DNA of 64,000 bases from Oceanobacillus sojae (GCF_007991515.1 NZ_BJYM01000001.1:62001-126000), one strand, 5' to 3'; shown: positions 37,026-46,555, numbered from the stretch's first letter. Translations and numbers: made by a program. The notes: generated by a model from the sequence alone, not told the origin.

Positions 37026-38502
37026 AAAGTATAATGGCGATTAAACCGCCTGAACCTTCGTTGATGATTCTTTCTAATGTATCTTTTAATTTATATCTTG
37101 CGTTTTCCGGCATGAGAGAAATTTTGGCCTGAATTCCCTCTCTGACAATAGAGCTGAGCGATCTTCCGAAAATATCGGACTCCCAGATAGATAACGGGTC
37201 TTCTTCAAAATCCTGCATCAGATAGCGAACCAATTCTTCACTTTGCTTCTCTGTCCCAATAATTGGGGAGAATTCAGATTCTACTTCGACACGGATCATA
37301 TGAATAGATGGTGCGACCGCTTTTAACCGGACACCAAACCTTGATCCCTGACGGATGATTTCCGGCTCATCCAGCTGCATGTCTTCCAAAGTTGGTGCTG
37401 CAATTCCATAGCCGGTTTGTTTTACCATTTGCAATGCTCCTGAAACCTGATCGTATTCTCTTTTGGCATAGGCAAAGTCCTGCATCAGCTCTAATAAATG
37501 ATCCTTGCCCCGAATTTCTTCGCCTACAATTTCTTTTAACACATGATCATATAGTTGATCAGGTGCATGTAAATCAATTTCAGCGATGCCCTCGCCCATT
37601 TCCATCCCTGCTAAGTTCGCACCTTCAATATATTCAAAATCCCTGAAATGACCGACGATATGATCTACATCTCGCAAGCGTTTTATATCCTTAACAGTAT
37701 CTTGAATTGCTTCTTGATAATTTTGACGAAGCCAATGATCTTCTTTTAAAACCATCACCCAGCTGGGCAGATTCACATTTACTTCGAGTACTGGAAACTC
37801 GAATAACGCTTCACGCAGCACGCTGTAAACATCATGCTCTGTCATTGTTTCTACACTCATCGCTAAAACAGGAATATCATGCTGCTCCGATAGTTCTTCC
37901 CGAAGCAAGGAAGTTCTTTGGCTATGCGGATCTGTTGAATTAATAACCATAATAAATGGCTTACCAACTTCTTTTAACTCTTCAATAACCCTTGTCTCTG
38001 CTTCAATGTAATCTTCTCTGCCTATTTCTCCGATCGTGCCGTCTGTGGTCACTACAACACCAATCGTGGAATGCTCCTGAATTACTTTACGGGTTCCGAT
38101 TTCTGCCGCATCATGAAATGGGATAGGATCCTCATACCATGGCGTATGAATCATACGCGGGCCATTCTCATCCTCAAACCCTTTTGCACCTTCTACAGCA
38201 TAGCCTACACAGTCAACGAGGCGGACATTCACCTCTAATCCATCCTCTACATTAACTTGAACAGCCTGATTAGGAACAAACTTCGGTTCTGTCGTCATAA
38301 TGGTTTTGCCGGCAGCACTCTGTGGTAATTCATCATGCGCTCTGGCTCTTTCACTTTCACTTTCAATATTAGGAAGTACAACTAACTCCATGAATTTCTT
38401 AATAAAGGTGGACTTTCCTGTACGGACTGCTCCGACGATTCCAAGATATATGTCGCCATTTGTACGTTTCGATATATCCTTAAAAATATCTGTTTTTTCC
38501 AA
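37024..38502 (-). CDS. spoIVA: Stage IV sporulation protein A (spore coat ATPase)
   Basis: ATPase that polymerises on the forespore surface as the basement of the coat. The 492 residues match the B. subtilis length exactly. Walker A GAVRTGKST lies near residues 26-34; a coil and C-terminal anchor end in INEGSGGLIAIIL. I chose the TTG at 38502, which follows AGGGG at seven bases and restores the conserved N terminus EKTDIFKDI. Expected to be mother-cell specific, under sigma-E. Confidence 0.97.
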   Translation of the reverse strand: MEKTDIFKDISKRTNGDIYLGIVGAVRTGKSTFIKKFMELVVLPNIESESERARAHDELPQSAAGKTIMTTEPKFVPNQAVQVNVEDGLEVNVRLVDCVGYAVEGAKGFEDENGPRMIHTPWYEDPIPFHDAAEIGTRKVIQEHSTIGVVVTTDGTIGEIGREDYIEAETRVIEELKEVGKPFIMVINSTDPHSQRTSLLREELSEQHDIPVLAMSVETMTEHDVYSVLREALFEFPVLEVNVNLPSWVMVLKEDHWLRQNYQEAIQDTVKDIKRLRDVDHIVGHFRDFEYIEGANLAGMEMGEGIAEIDLHAPDQLYDHVLKEIVGEEIRGKDHLLELMQDFAYAKREYDQVSGALQMVKQTGYGIAAPTLEDMQLDEPEIIRQGSRFGVRLKAVAPSIHMIRVEVESEFSPIIGTEKQSEELVRYLMQDFEEDPLSIWESDIFGRSLSSIVREGIQAKISLMPENARYKLKDTLERIINEGSGGLIAIIL

Positions 38503-38562
38503 AAGATCCCCTCCCGATCTCCGTACTTTGATATACATCACCCGTAATAGTTGGACACTAAC

Positions 38563-38592
38563 AGTCTATGACGTTGTCCTATTAGTTTATGA
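38563..38592 (-). promoter_or_regulatory. Possible sigma-E promoter of spoIVA
   Basis: On the minus strand, CATAGACT (38563-38570) fits the sigma-E -10 box CATACAHT at 7 of 8 positions, with TCATAAA (38586-38592) 15 bases upstream as a weak -35. The distance to the start suits spoIVA. Confidence 0.4.
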
Positions 38593-38923
38593 CTAAGTTT
38601 CACATATTTTTATCACACGTCCATCAGACTTAGATGAAGTAATGTAAAGTTTCATTTTCTAAAAGCCCCTAAAAAGTCAGAGGCTTTATTTAGAAAAGTT
38701 GCACTTTAAAACAAACTTTATATCTCATGTATATGAGGAAGGCTTCTTTTTATTCTATTTTTGGATATAACTTTTTTAACTGCAAAAAATAAATATTTTA
38801 AGAGAACAAGAAATAGGGAGCGTTTTATTTACCAGCTCTCCGGTTTTATTGATTGCAGCTTGACGTGACTATTTTTTACAAATAGTTACCCACAAGCAAA
38901 TATGCTTATAATTTCCTAAAAAT
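38593..38923. other. Gap between spoIVA and yphF with a long imperfect hairpin
   Basis: TTTTCTAAAAGCCCCT (38655-38670) and AGAGGCTTTATTTAGAAAA (38679-38697) pair imperfectly. No T-run follows on the minus strand. No gene seen. Confidence 0.4.
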
Positions 38924-38960
38924 AAAAAAACCACACAGCCTTATAATAAACTGTATGGCT
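38924..38960 (-). terminator. Terminator after yphF
   Basis: CCATACAG (minus) pairs with CTGTGTGG with one G-T pair, followed by TTTTTTT. Confidence 0.8.
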
Positions 38961-38967
38961 TTTCTAT

Positions 38968-39687
38968 TTACTCTTCTTCCATAAATACAGCTTGTCCGTC
39001 TTTTACCGTATATGGCTGTGAATATGCAGGTACAAACGGAGAGTTCTCTACTAAAAGATAGCGGATGTCATCTCCCTCTTTATAATTGTGATCATTCTCT
39101 TCCAACGCCTGATTCAGGTCATAAGAATAATCAATATATAAATTTCCGTTTAAATCCATAATAATCGGTAAATCAGCTTGAGAAAAGGGACTTTTCACAG
39201 TCGGCGCTTTCTCTAAGCCGAGCTTTTCATAATCGACTGTATATAGCTGATCTGTTATTTTTTCTCCATAAGCCGGATAAGTATGCTCTTGTCTGAAAAC
39301 ATCTAATCGGACATTAACACTCCGAATCTGCTCTGTCGTTTGCAAATCAATAAGCCGGACAAGCAGATTTTCTTCCGGATCAACAATTGTATACTGATAT
39401 ACGCCGCCCTGCTCAAAGGAATTTCCAGGTATTTCAGATAGATAACCTTTTTCCAGCATCTGTTTAAAATCGATCAAATACTTCTCAAAAATATGTGTAT
39501 CACTGTCTTTTGTTTGAATCGGAACTAAGCCGCCTTCTTCTTCTCTGTAAGTCTCAACTGCCTGCTGCACAATAGCTAACTGTTCTTCATTTGGAATCTG
39601 GTTTTCTGACCGTTCACTTTGAGGATACATGCAGCCGCTTAAAAGTAGAAAAATGAAAGACATCGCAAATAAATATGTATATTTCAT
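38968..39687 (-). CDS. yphF: YphF-like lipoprotein
   Basis: A 239-residue lipoprotein: signal peptide with lipobox LLSGC (Cys about 18), then a secreted domain of unknown function. Length and position (spoIVA-yphF-yphE) match B. subtilis YphF. ATG 39687 follows AAGGAG at seven bases; a longer frame extends into yphE. Confidence 0.8.
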   Translation of the reverse strand: MKYTYLFAMSFIFLLLSGCMYPQSERSENQIPNEEQLAIVQQAVETYREEEGGLVPIQTKDSDTHIFEKYLIDFKQMLEKGYLSEIPGNSFEQGGVYQYTIVDPEENLLVRLIDLQTTEQIRSVNVRLDVFRQEHTYPAYGEKITDQLYTVDYEKLGLEKAPTVKSPFSQADLPIIMDLNGNLYIDYSYDLNQALEENDHNYKEGDDIRYLLVENSPFVPAYSQPYTVKDGQAVFMEEE

Positions 39688-39703
39688 AATGAGACTCCTT
39701 TTC

Positions 39704-39901
39704 CTATCTTGTTGGTCCACTAAATGTAACGTATAAAATAATCAAAGCTCCGCTTATGAGACATAAATAAGCTAAAAATGTAATAATACCACTAAACCAG
39801 CCTCGCAGCTTCGTTCTGCTCCATACAATCAAGCCCATAGCTAAGATTAATAAAAACATCCCGACAAAGGATATATACATCATTAACATGGATATTGACA
39901 A
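39704..39901 (-). CDS. yphE: YphE-like small membrane protein (DUF2768)
   Basis: About 65 residues with two membrane helices (about 6-26 and 38-58) joined by WSRTKLRGW and ending TFSGPTR. Matches YphE in size and place. I favour the TTG at 39901 behind AGGGGTG; the ATG at MLMMYISF is also possible. Function unknown. Confidence 0.7.
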   Translation of the reverse strand: MSISMLMMYISFVGMFLLILAMGLIVWSRTKLRGWFSGIITFLAYLCLISGALIILYVTFSGPTR

Positions 39902-40061
39902 AACCTTCACCCCTATTTCACTCAAAATACATTTCAACAGGTGTTATTATAACATAACTCATGATTTATGTGCCTTCTGATAACTGACGAAACGTTGAAC
40001 ATTGAAAACCGTTACCAGAGCGGCCATACATATGCTTTAAAGAGCTTTTTTTGTGTACATG

Positions 40062-40100
40062 TAAAAACCTATGGCAAAGGGGGCATCTTCACCATAGGTT
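40062..40100 (-). terminator. Terminator after the spoVIF-like gene
   Basis: AACCTATGG (40066-40074) and CCATAGGTT (40092-40100) form a nine-bp stem with a leftward TTTTTAC tail. Confidence 0.75.
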
Positions 40101-40199
40101 GACTAAATAAAATCCTCAGCAACTCTATTCCTTGAATGCTGGTGCGATTTATCTTATGCATTATCTTGTAACTCTGTATCCTCAATTGCCTATAAAATG

Positions 40200-40460
40200 C
40201 TATTTTTTAAACATATTATTTAGAGTATTGACATCTCCAGGCATTTTATTTTTGATAATGGATTGTACAATTTTATCTTCTTTTTCCTTCGAAAGGGGTT
40301 TGTTAGCCATCTGCGCGAGCTGCTGTACGAGATTGCGAACGGTTTTTTCATCAGAAAAATTTGCATTTTTTACTGAATCAGCTACTTTATAGACTTCCTC
40401 AGGACGGATATTAGTGTTCTTTTGGATCTTATCAAACATACCTTTTTGAAAATTATTCAC
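40200..40460 (-). CDS. spoVIF: Stage VI sporulation protein F-like
   Basis: An 86-residue helical protein. FDKIQKNTNI, EEVYKVADSVKNANFSDEKTVRNLVQQLAQMANKP and KEKEDKIVQSIIKNKMP match the SpoVIF/YjcC family, which takes part in late spore coat assembly. GTG start at 40460 behind AAGGAGG. In B. subtilis the gene is elsewhere; here it lies between gpsA and yphE. Confidence 0.8.
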   Translation of the reverse strand: MNNFQKGMFDKIQKNTNIRPEEVYKVADSVKNANFSDEKTVRNLVQQLAQMANKPLSKEKEDKIVQSIIKNKMPGDVNTLNNMFKK

Positions 40461-40517
40461 ATCATTTCCTCCTTGCAGTTCATTCGTCACATTATATGCA
40501 AGAAGTGAATTTATGTG

Positions 40518-41558
40518 TTATTTATCCGAGTAACGCTCCTTTAAGACACCACTGATATCATCTATTTCCTGACGTTTATTCCGGTTCATTAATTCATCTA
40601 CAACATCTTTTGGATCCTTATCTTCAAAAATTATTTGATAAATCCCTTGCGTAATCGGCATTTCGACACCTTGTTCATTTGCAAATTGATGTGCTGCTTG
40701 AACTGTCCGGACACCTTCTACAACCATTCCCATTTCCTCTAAAACTTGATCCAAGTTGTTTCCTTTTCCTAACAGGTTTCCAGCTCTCCAGTTTCTGCTA
40801 TGAACGCTTGTACAGGTAACAATTAAATCACCTACACCAGATAACCCAAGGAAACTTAAAGGATTTGCACCCAGCGAAGTGCCGAGACGGGCGATTTCTG
40901 CTAATCCACGTGTAATCAGTGCTGCCTTCGCATTATCTCCATAGCCGAGACCATCTGAGATACCGGCTCCCAAGGCAATGATGTTTTTTAGAGCTCCGCC
41001 TACTTCGATTCCCAGAATATCATCACTTGTATAAACGCGTAAATTTTCACTGTTAAATAAATCCTGGGCCTGGCGTGCTCTATCCAGGTTGACAGCTGAT
41101 ACAGCCACTGTGGTCGGGTGACGCAGTGCTACTTCTTCAGCATGACTCGGCCCGGATAACACAACAATATTCTCATAAGGGAAATCTGGCATCTCTTCAG
41201 ACATCATTTCCGATACACGTTTTAACGTACCAGGCTCGATTCCTTTTGTAGCGTGAATAATCTGCGTACTTGAAGAGATATAATTTTTCAGCTGCTGACA
41301 AACCTCGCGAATTGCCTTTGTTGGCACAACGACAATAATTGCCTCAGCATCTTTAACAGCTTCTTCCATGTTATAAAATGCTGTAATGGTATCAGGAATT
41401 TCTACGTCCAGATATTTTTCATTTCGATGTGTTTGATTCATTTCATCTGCATGCTCTTTCCGATGTGCCCACAATCGCACTTCATGTCCGTTATCAGCTA
41501 AAACAATTGCAAGTGCTGTTCCCCAGCTCCCTGCGCCAAGTACTGCAATTTTACTCAT
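40518..41558 (-). CDS. gpsA: Glycerol-3-phosphate dehydrogenase [NAD(P)+]
   Basis: Makes sn-glycerol-3-phosphate for phospholipids. The 346 residues begin with VLGAGSWGTALA (nucleotide loop) and contain GGALKNIIALGAGISDGLGYGDNAKAA with the catalytic Lys. ATG after GGGGGAG. Follows der, as in relatives. Confidence 0.96.
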   Translation of the reverse strand: MSKIAVLGAGSWGTALAIVLADNGHEVRLWAHRKEHADEMNQTHRNEKYLDVEIPDTITAFYNMEEAVKDAEAIIVVVPTKAIREVCQQLKNYISSSTQIIHATKGIEPGTLKRVSEMMSEEMPDFPYENIVVLSGPSHAEEVALRHPTTVAVSAVNLDRARQAQDLFNSENLRVYTSDDILGIEVGGALKNIIALGAGISDGLGYGDNAKAALITRGLAEIARLGTSLGANPLSFLGLSGVGDLIVTCTSVHSRNWRAGNLLGKGNNLDQVLEEMGMVVEGVRTVQAAHQFANEQGVEMPITQGIYQIIFEDKDPKDVVDELMNRNKRQEIDDISGVLKERYSDK

Positions 41559-41572
41559 ATCATATCTCCCCC

Positions 41573-42883
41573 TTATTGTCTTCGGCGTGCAAATAATTTT
41601 ATTGGAGTTCCTGTAAAATCAAAAGCATCTCTAATTTTATTTTCTAAAAATCTTTCATAAGAGAAATGCATTAGTTCAGGATCATTTACAAAAACTACAA
41701 AACTAGGTGGTTTAACAGCTACCTGTGTAGCATATAACACTTTCAGTCTTCTTCCTTTAAGCGTTGGTGTCGGATTCATCGCGATAGCATCCATAATTAC
41801 ATCATTAAGGACATTTGTCTGGATACGCTTCGCATGACTTTCACTTGCTAATTGAACCATCGGGATTAACGTATGAAGCCGTTTTTTTGTTTTTGCGGAC
41901 AAAAATACAATTGGTGCGTAATCTAAATATTGAAAATGTGCCCGAATTTTTGTTTCGAAATCTTTCATAGCTTTTTCATCGCTGTCAACTGTATCCCATT
42001 TATTCACAACGATAACGATTGCGCGCCCTGCTTCATGTGCATACCCGGCAATCTTCTTATCCTGCTCTCTGATGCCTGTTTCTGCATCAATCAATACTAA
42101 GACCACATCAGAGCGTTCAATTGCCCGTAATGCCCTCAAAACGCTATATTTCTCTGTACTTTCATAAACTTTACCACGCTTACGCATACCAGCTGTATCA
42201 ATAATTACAAAATCCTGATCATCTTTGCGTAATTTTGTATCAATAGCATCTCTTGTTGTGCCCTCTATTTCACTTACGATGACACGGTTTTCATTTAATA
42301 ACGCATTTACCAGTGATGACTTTCCTACGTTTGGACGGCCTATTAAGCTGAAGTAAATTGTATCATCATCTTTTTCATCCTCTTCATTGCTCGGAAAATG
42401 ATTTACAACCTCATCAAGCATATCCCCGAGCCCAAGACCATGTGTACCGGAAATAGGAAACGGCTGTCCAAAGCCTAGAGCATAAAATTCATAAATCATT
42501 TCATGCATATCCGGGTTGTCCATTTTATTAATGGCTAATACAACAGGTTTATTTGATTTGAATAAAAGCTTCGCAACCTCTTCATCAGCTGCTGTAATGC
42601 CTTCTCTGCCGTTAAGCATAAAAATAATGACATCTGCTTCATCAATAGCAATTTCGGCCTGCTGTCTCATTTGATTTAATAATGGCTCATCAACCATTTC
42701 AATACCGCCAGTATCTATTATGTTAAATGTTTGATTTAACCATTCGGCTTTAGAATAAATACGATCGCGGGTAACACCAGGTGTATCTTCCACAATGGAA
42801 ATTCTTTCTCCAACTAATCGATTAAAGATAGTTGATTTACCAACATTTGGTCTCCCAACAATCGCTACTACAGATTTCCTCAC
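41573..42883 (-). CDS. der: Ribosome assembly GTPase Der (EngA)
   Basis: Essential double GTPase for maturation of the 50S subunit. The 436 residues contain two G domains with P-loops GRPNVGKS at 10-17 and again near 182-189, each with NKxD (NKMD, NKWD), then a KH-like C-terminal domain. GTG start behind GAGAGGA. A MITE-like copy lies 41 bases upstream, so its promoter lies inside or between that repeat and the gene. Confidence 0.97.
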   Translation of the reverse strand: MRKSVVAIVGRPNVGKSTIFNRLVGERISIVEDTPGVTRDRIYSKAEWLNQTFNIIDTGGIEMVDEPLLNQMRQQAEIAIDEADVIIFMLNGREGITAADEEVAKLLFKSNKPVVLAINKMDNPDMHEMIYEFYALGFGQPFPISGTHGLGLGDMLDEVVNHFPSNEEDEKDDDTIYFSLIGRPNVGKSSLVNALLNENRVIVSEIEGTTRDAIDTKLRKDDQDFVIIDTAGMRKRGKVYESTEKYSVLRALRAIERSDVVLVLIDAETGIREQDKKIAGYAHEAGRAIVIVVNKWDTVDSDEKAMKDFETKIRAHFQYLDYAPIVFLSAKTKKRLHTLIPMVQLASESHAKRIQTNVLNDVIMDAIAMNPTPTLKGRRLKVLYATQVAVKPPSFVVFVNDPELMHFSYERFLENKIRDAFDFTGTPIKLFARRRQ

Positions 42884-42924
42884 GTAAGGAACATCCTCTC
42901 TTTTTCAAAATTCCTTCTAAATAG

Positions 42925-43235
42925 TGTGTGTTCAAAAAGTTCGATAAATAGGACCAGTCGGCTAAGGTCGCAACGTCCTGGGCTTGCGATTACTCACCCC
43001 ATCGAAAAGAGTTGTTGCAACGCCGACACTAGCACGTCCTGTGCGTTGAAAGTTCAAGGCGGTGCCGATTTGAGGAACGGACATCCACAGGATGTGGTGA
43101 CTTCTGTGTTGTCCACAGGACGTGGATGTTCTTAACAGAAGTTTTCCTCTATGCTTTAACATACGTGAGTACCAGAAAAGCAAACCAACGAAGAAATTCG
43201 CCGTATCATTTTTATTGAACTTTTTGAACATCCTC
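42925..43235 (+). repeat. MITE-like element M1, longest copy with clear ends
   Basis: 311 bases starting TGTGTGTTCAAAAAGTTCG and ending GAACTTTTTGAACATCCTC. The ends are inverted repeats (TGTTCAAAAAGTTCRATAAA). No coding capacity. The interior contains TGCGATTACTCACCCCATCGAAAA, the core of another repeat family. Confidence 0.78.
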
Positions 43236-43324
43236 TAATATATCAGCAGGTTATACAATGCAGCATACTCTCTAACTGCATCTCAGTCTTTATTCTAGCA
43301 AAAGTAGGGAAGTTCCACAACGAA

Positions 43325-43440
43325 ATTTATCACATTGTAACTGACTGGGACTAGGACTGCGATTACTAGCCCCACCGAAAATCATTGCGATTACTCGTCC
43401 CATCGAAGGGCTTTTGTAAGACTCCCGCTTCAAGAATAGA
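43325..43440 (+). repeat. GCGATTACTC-family repeat, copy a
   Basis: Includes GGGACTAGGACTGCGATTAC, CACCGAAAATCATTGCGATT and AAGACTCCCGCTTCAAGAA. It aligns over about 120 bases with the inverted copy at 52197-52318. Confidence 0.7.
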
Positions 43441-43531
43441 GAAAAATTGAAATTTCTAAGTAGGAGTCGGAGCACAGTAACAGCCAGTTTCAACAATCAT
43501 TTTAAAAATCTTCTCATAGTTATTTTTGTAG

Positions 43532-43717
43532 TTAGTGTTTTACAATAATATAGACTTCGTCACTTAAGCGATGGGCGATACCATCCATAATTGCTTCCAG
43601 GTTCGTTGAAAATAATTGAAGCTCTTCATTCGACGTGCAGATAAAAATAGGAGCTCCTCCTCCGACTTGCTCTTCTTTTGTAGTTATAATAGCTAAAATT
43701 GCTTTTTCGACAATCAT
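43532..43717 (-). CDS. Putative capping-complex subunit for YIEGIA protein
   Basis: A 61-residue protein, IVEKAILAIITTKEEQVGGGAPIFI..., with alternating short strands. It fits the small partner protein annotated with YIEGIA proteins in spore formers. Its ATG follows the YIEGIA stop directly (TAAATG), and AAGGGGGT lies in the end of that gene, so the two are translationally coupled. Function is unknown; I recall the family but could not verify it. Confidence 0.65.
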   Translation of the reverse strand: MIVEKAILAIITTKEEQVGGGAPIFICTSNEELQLFSTNLEAIMDGIAHRLSDEVYIIVKH

Positions 43718-44614
43718 TTACTTTTTACCCCCTTTTAGAAATGTAGCTTCGGAAGGCATTTTAATTGCATTTTCTAATACAGGAACGGATCCGATTACTT
43801 TTTTTGCCAGTTCTGGATCCCGGACAAGCGGCAAAATAAAAACTCCCAGTCTGCCATCATCTAAATCACGTTTTATCAAAGGTGTTAATGCAGGTGTGCC
43901 TGAATCTTTATAAACACCTAATGTAGCAGAAGCATCATGCAAAATAGCCTGTTGCTGGCCCAGGTTACTTATCGTAGTGATAACATTTATGTTTTTTGGT
44001 TTTAGAATAAAACCCATTCCATACTTTAAAATTTCTTCCTGTCTCTCTTCTATCCCGATATTCATAATATAAATATTATCGACATACAGACCAGCTTCAT
44101 CGAAGGAGATATCCGATTCCTCGATTTCGACAATGTCCCTTAATGCAGATCCGCTCATAAAGCTAAGCGCTGCAACAATTGTTAATACACCAACAACAGT
44201 AGAAGGAAACCATCCCCATGTAATGTAAGCAAGTGTTGTTAAAAAGGCTGCAAACATGACAAGGTAATTTCTTCCTTCAAAGGAAATGGCAATCCCTTCA
44301 ATGTACGTGCTTCCTCTCGGTACCAATTCAAATTGATCAAGCTCCGTCAGCGTATTTCTTTCCATATTTCGTACGTCTCTAAATTGTGTTGCCGCTACTG
44401 TCAGGAAGGTTACTGCTGTAAATTCCATTTCCAGTAAAGCAGGAATAGCCAATGCTCCAAGTGATGCAGCAATAAACCCTAATGATAAGTGAATAATCCT
44501 GCCATGCAAATAAGTGGGATACTGTCTATAATCACTTCGTAATGTGATTAATCTGGCCAGTGTCCCTGCAACAACTCCAAATAAAATTGCCTGTAAGTAA
44601 GATTCAATTCCCAT
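43718..44614 (-). CDS. YIEGIA-family membrane protein
   Basis: A 298-residue membrane protein with about five helices in its first 160 residues, and the family motif in RGSTYIEGIAISFEGRNY (about 103-120). The C-terminal half (about 165-298) is soluble. ATG 44614 follows AGAGGTGG; a GTG three codons earlier is part of that site. It occurs with a small capping-type partner downstream. Found in sporulating Firmicutes; role unknown. Confidence 0.75.
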   Translation of the reverse strand: MGIESYLQAILFGVVAGTLARLITLRSDYRQYPTYLHGRIIHLSLGFIAASLGALAIPALLEMEFTAVTFLTVAATQFRDVRNMERNTLTELDQFELVPRGSTYIEGIAISFEGRNYLVMFAAFLTTLAYITWGWFPSTVVGVLTIVAALSFMSGSALRDIVEIEESDISFDEAGLYVDNIYIMNIGIEERQEEILKYGMGFILKPKNINVITTISNLGQQQAILHDASATLGVYKDSGTPALTPLIKRDLDDGRLGVFILPLVRDPELAKKVIGSVPVLENAIKMPSEATFLKGGKK

Positions 44615-44682
44615 ACAAACCACCTCTTTTTCTTAAGTGTTAGTATGGCTTTGTTTCAATGGATTATTAAAAAAATCAACAG

Positions 44683-44717
44683 AAAAAAGCTGTACATAGG
44701 CATGTACAGCTTTTTTC
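44683..44717. terminator. Terminator between ypfD/S1 and the YIEGIA gene
   Basis: AAAAAAGCTGTACAT and ATGTACAGCTTTTTT form a 15-bp perfect stem with a four-base loop. Confidence 0.9.
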
Positions 44718-44724
44718 ATTTCAA

Positions 44725-45858
44725 TTATTGTTTATATTTATCCAGTTGATCACCGATCACATCACCAAGCTGGAAGCCTGGCTGATCATCAGATTTTTCA
44801 TATTGCTTGTATTCCTTTTCCTCTTGTTCCTGCTCCAGCTCTTTAATGCTTAGAGAGATGCGCTGCTCTTCTTCATTGACATCCAATACCTTAACAGCAA
44901 CAGTCTGTCCAATTTCAAGCACTTCCTGTGGCGTGCCGATATGGCGGTTAGCAATTTGAGAAATATGAACAAGACCTTCAACTCCTGGGAGCAGTTCAAC
45001 AAATGCTCCGAAGCTGACTAATCTCTTTACAACACCTTCTACCGTTGAACCCGGCTTAATTTTTTCACTTACTTCAGCCCAAGGTCCAGGCAGTGTATTT
45101 TTATGAGATAAAGAGATACGCTCACTATCTAAATCTACAGAAATAACTTCTACTTTAATTTTATCTCCTTCAGAAACAACATCTGAAGCCTTTTCAACAT
45201 GTTCATGTGCTAATTGTGAGATATGGACAAGTCCATCGACTCCTCCTAGATCAACAAATACACCGAAATTTGTAATCCGTTGTACGACCCCTTCAATTAC
45301 ATCACCGGGGTTTAATGATTGCAAAACTTTTTCTTTTCGATCTTTTTCCTCATCTTCTACAATAGCCCGATGAGATAAAATGACACGATTCTGTGTCCGG
45401 TCAATATCAGTAATTCTTACTTTTAGTGTACGATCCAGATAATCGCTGAAATCTTCCACATAATATGTTTCAACTAATGACGCCGGAATAAAACCTCTTA
45501 CTCCTACATCAACAACAAGTCCACCTTTAACAACCTCTTTTACTGTTGTCTCAAAAGCTTCTCCTTGCTCATATTTTCTTTCCAATTCTTCCCATGACTG
45601 CTCTGCATCTACAGCTTTTTTCGATAACACAACTTCATCATCATCAATCTTCTTTACCTTTAAAGTGACCTCTTCCCCCTCTGATAACACATCAGTTGTG
45701 GCTTCTACATGAAGTGTGGAAAGTTCACTTATCGGCAAAATTCCTTCTGTTTTATATCCGATATCAACAAGAACTTGTTTTTCTTCTAATTTTACAACTG
45801 TCCCCGTCACTGTTGCACCAACTTCTAATACATGAAGGTCTTTATTTTCTTCACTCAT
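44725..45858 (-). CDS. ypfD: S1-domain RNA-binding protein (30S S1 homologue, YpfD)
   Basis: A 377-residue protein of four S1 domains (about 12-83, 98-167, 184-254, 269-340), each with the GVRGFIPAS or GVDGLVHISQL type motif. Firmicutes S1-like proteins lack the two N-terminal ribosome-binding domains of E. coli S1. ATG behind AGGAGGC. Strong match to B. subtilis YpfD, also annotated rpsA. Confidence 0.94.
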   Translation of the reverse strand: MSEENKDLHVLEVGATVTGTVVKLEEKQVLVDIGYKTEGILPISELSTLHVEATTDVLSEGEEVTLKVKKIDDDEVVLSKKAVDAEQSWEELERKYEQGEAFETTVKEVVKGGLVVDVGVRGFIPASLVETYYVEDFSDYLDRTLKVRITDIDRTQNRVILSHRAIVEDEEKDRKEKVLQSLNPGDVIEGVVQRITNFGVFVDLGGVDGLVHISQLAHEHVEKASDVVSEGDKIKVEVISVDLDSERISLSHKNTLPGPWAEVSEKIKPGSTVEGVVKRLVSFGAFVELLPGVEGLVHISQIANRHIGTPQEVLEIGQTVAVKVLDVNEEEQRISLSIKELEQEQEEKEYKQYEKSDDQPGFQLGDVIGDQLDKYKQ

Positions 45859-45973
45859 ATCCTTAGCCTCCTAGTTACAGTTCACCTATTCAAACAATCG
45901 AATAGAAAAAAGATTATTCATTTACTCTACTTATAACTTCTAATAATTAGTTTTATTTGTCAAGTAAAGTCAA

Positions 45974-46555
45974 TTAATTTTTATGAATTTCGTATAAATT
46001 TCTGATTTCTTCCATAATTCCCTCTGACATCTCTTTTGCAGAAGCTTTATTTTTTCGAAATGATTCTACATCCATCGGTTTTCCATAAATAACCTTCGTA
46101 CGACGAAATAATTTATATTCACTGATTATAACACAAGGAACGACCTCTGCTTGAGATCTGAGAGCAAAAAAGCCAACTCCCGGCAAGGGGTTTCCCGGCT
46201 TGCCATCCTTACTTCTTGTCCCCTCTGGAAATAAACCCAGTGTTTCTCCCTCTTCTAAAATCTTCAATCCTCCTCTTAGAGCATTTCGGTCAGCCAATCC
46301 TCTTTTGACTGGAAAAGCATGCACTCTTCTTAATAGCCCGCCTAAGAATTTCCCATTAAAAAGCTCTTCCTTCGCCATAAAATGGATTGTTCTTGATGCT
46401 GTTGTTCCTACCACAGGAGGATCAAGGTTAGAAGTATGATTGGTACAAATAATGACCGGTCCTTTTTTTGGTATATGATGCTTTCCTGTCACTTTAATCC
46501 GGTACATCGGATAAAAAAGAATAGTAAAAATAAATTTTGCAAAATTGTACAGCAT
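45974..46555 (-). CDS. plsC: 1-acyl-sn-glycerol-3-phosphate acyltransferase
   Basis: Makes phosphatidic acid at the membrane. The 193 residues have the catalytic HxxxxD in NHTSNLD and the FPEGTRSKDG substrate motif. ATG 46555 has AGGAGGTG at seven bases; the longer frame has no site. In relatives a PlsC-like gene also lies near cmk. Confidence 0.92.
   Translation of the reverse strand: MLYNFAKFIFTILFYPMYRIKVTGKHHIPKKGPVIICTNHTSNLDPPVVGTTASRTIHFMAKEELFNGKFLGGLLRRVHAFPVKRGLADRNALRGGLKILEEGETLGLFPEGTRSKDGKPGNPLPGVGFFALRSQAEVVPCVIISEYKLFRRTKVIYGKPMDVESFRKNKASAKEMSEGIMEEIRNLYEIHKN

Larger units (their letters stand above)
42884..43531. other. Repeat-filled gap upstream of der
   Basis: About 650 bases holding MITE copy M1 (42925-43235) and a GCGATTACTC-family copy (43325-43440). 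No gene. B. subtilis has yphA/yphB in this neighbourhood. Confidence 0.65.

Noticed and set aside
42884-42900. GAACATCCTC near the der start, as another MITE end
   Set aside because: Only ten bases match, with no partner end; most likely the der ribosome site region matching by chance.
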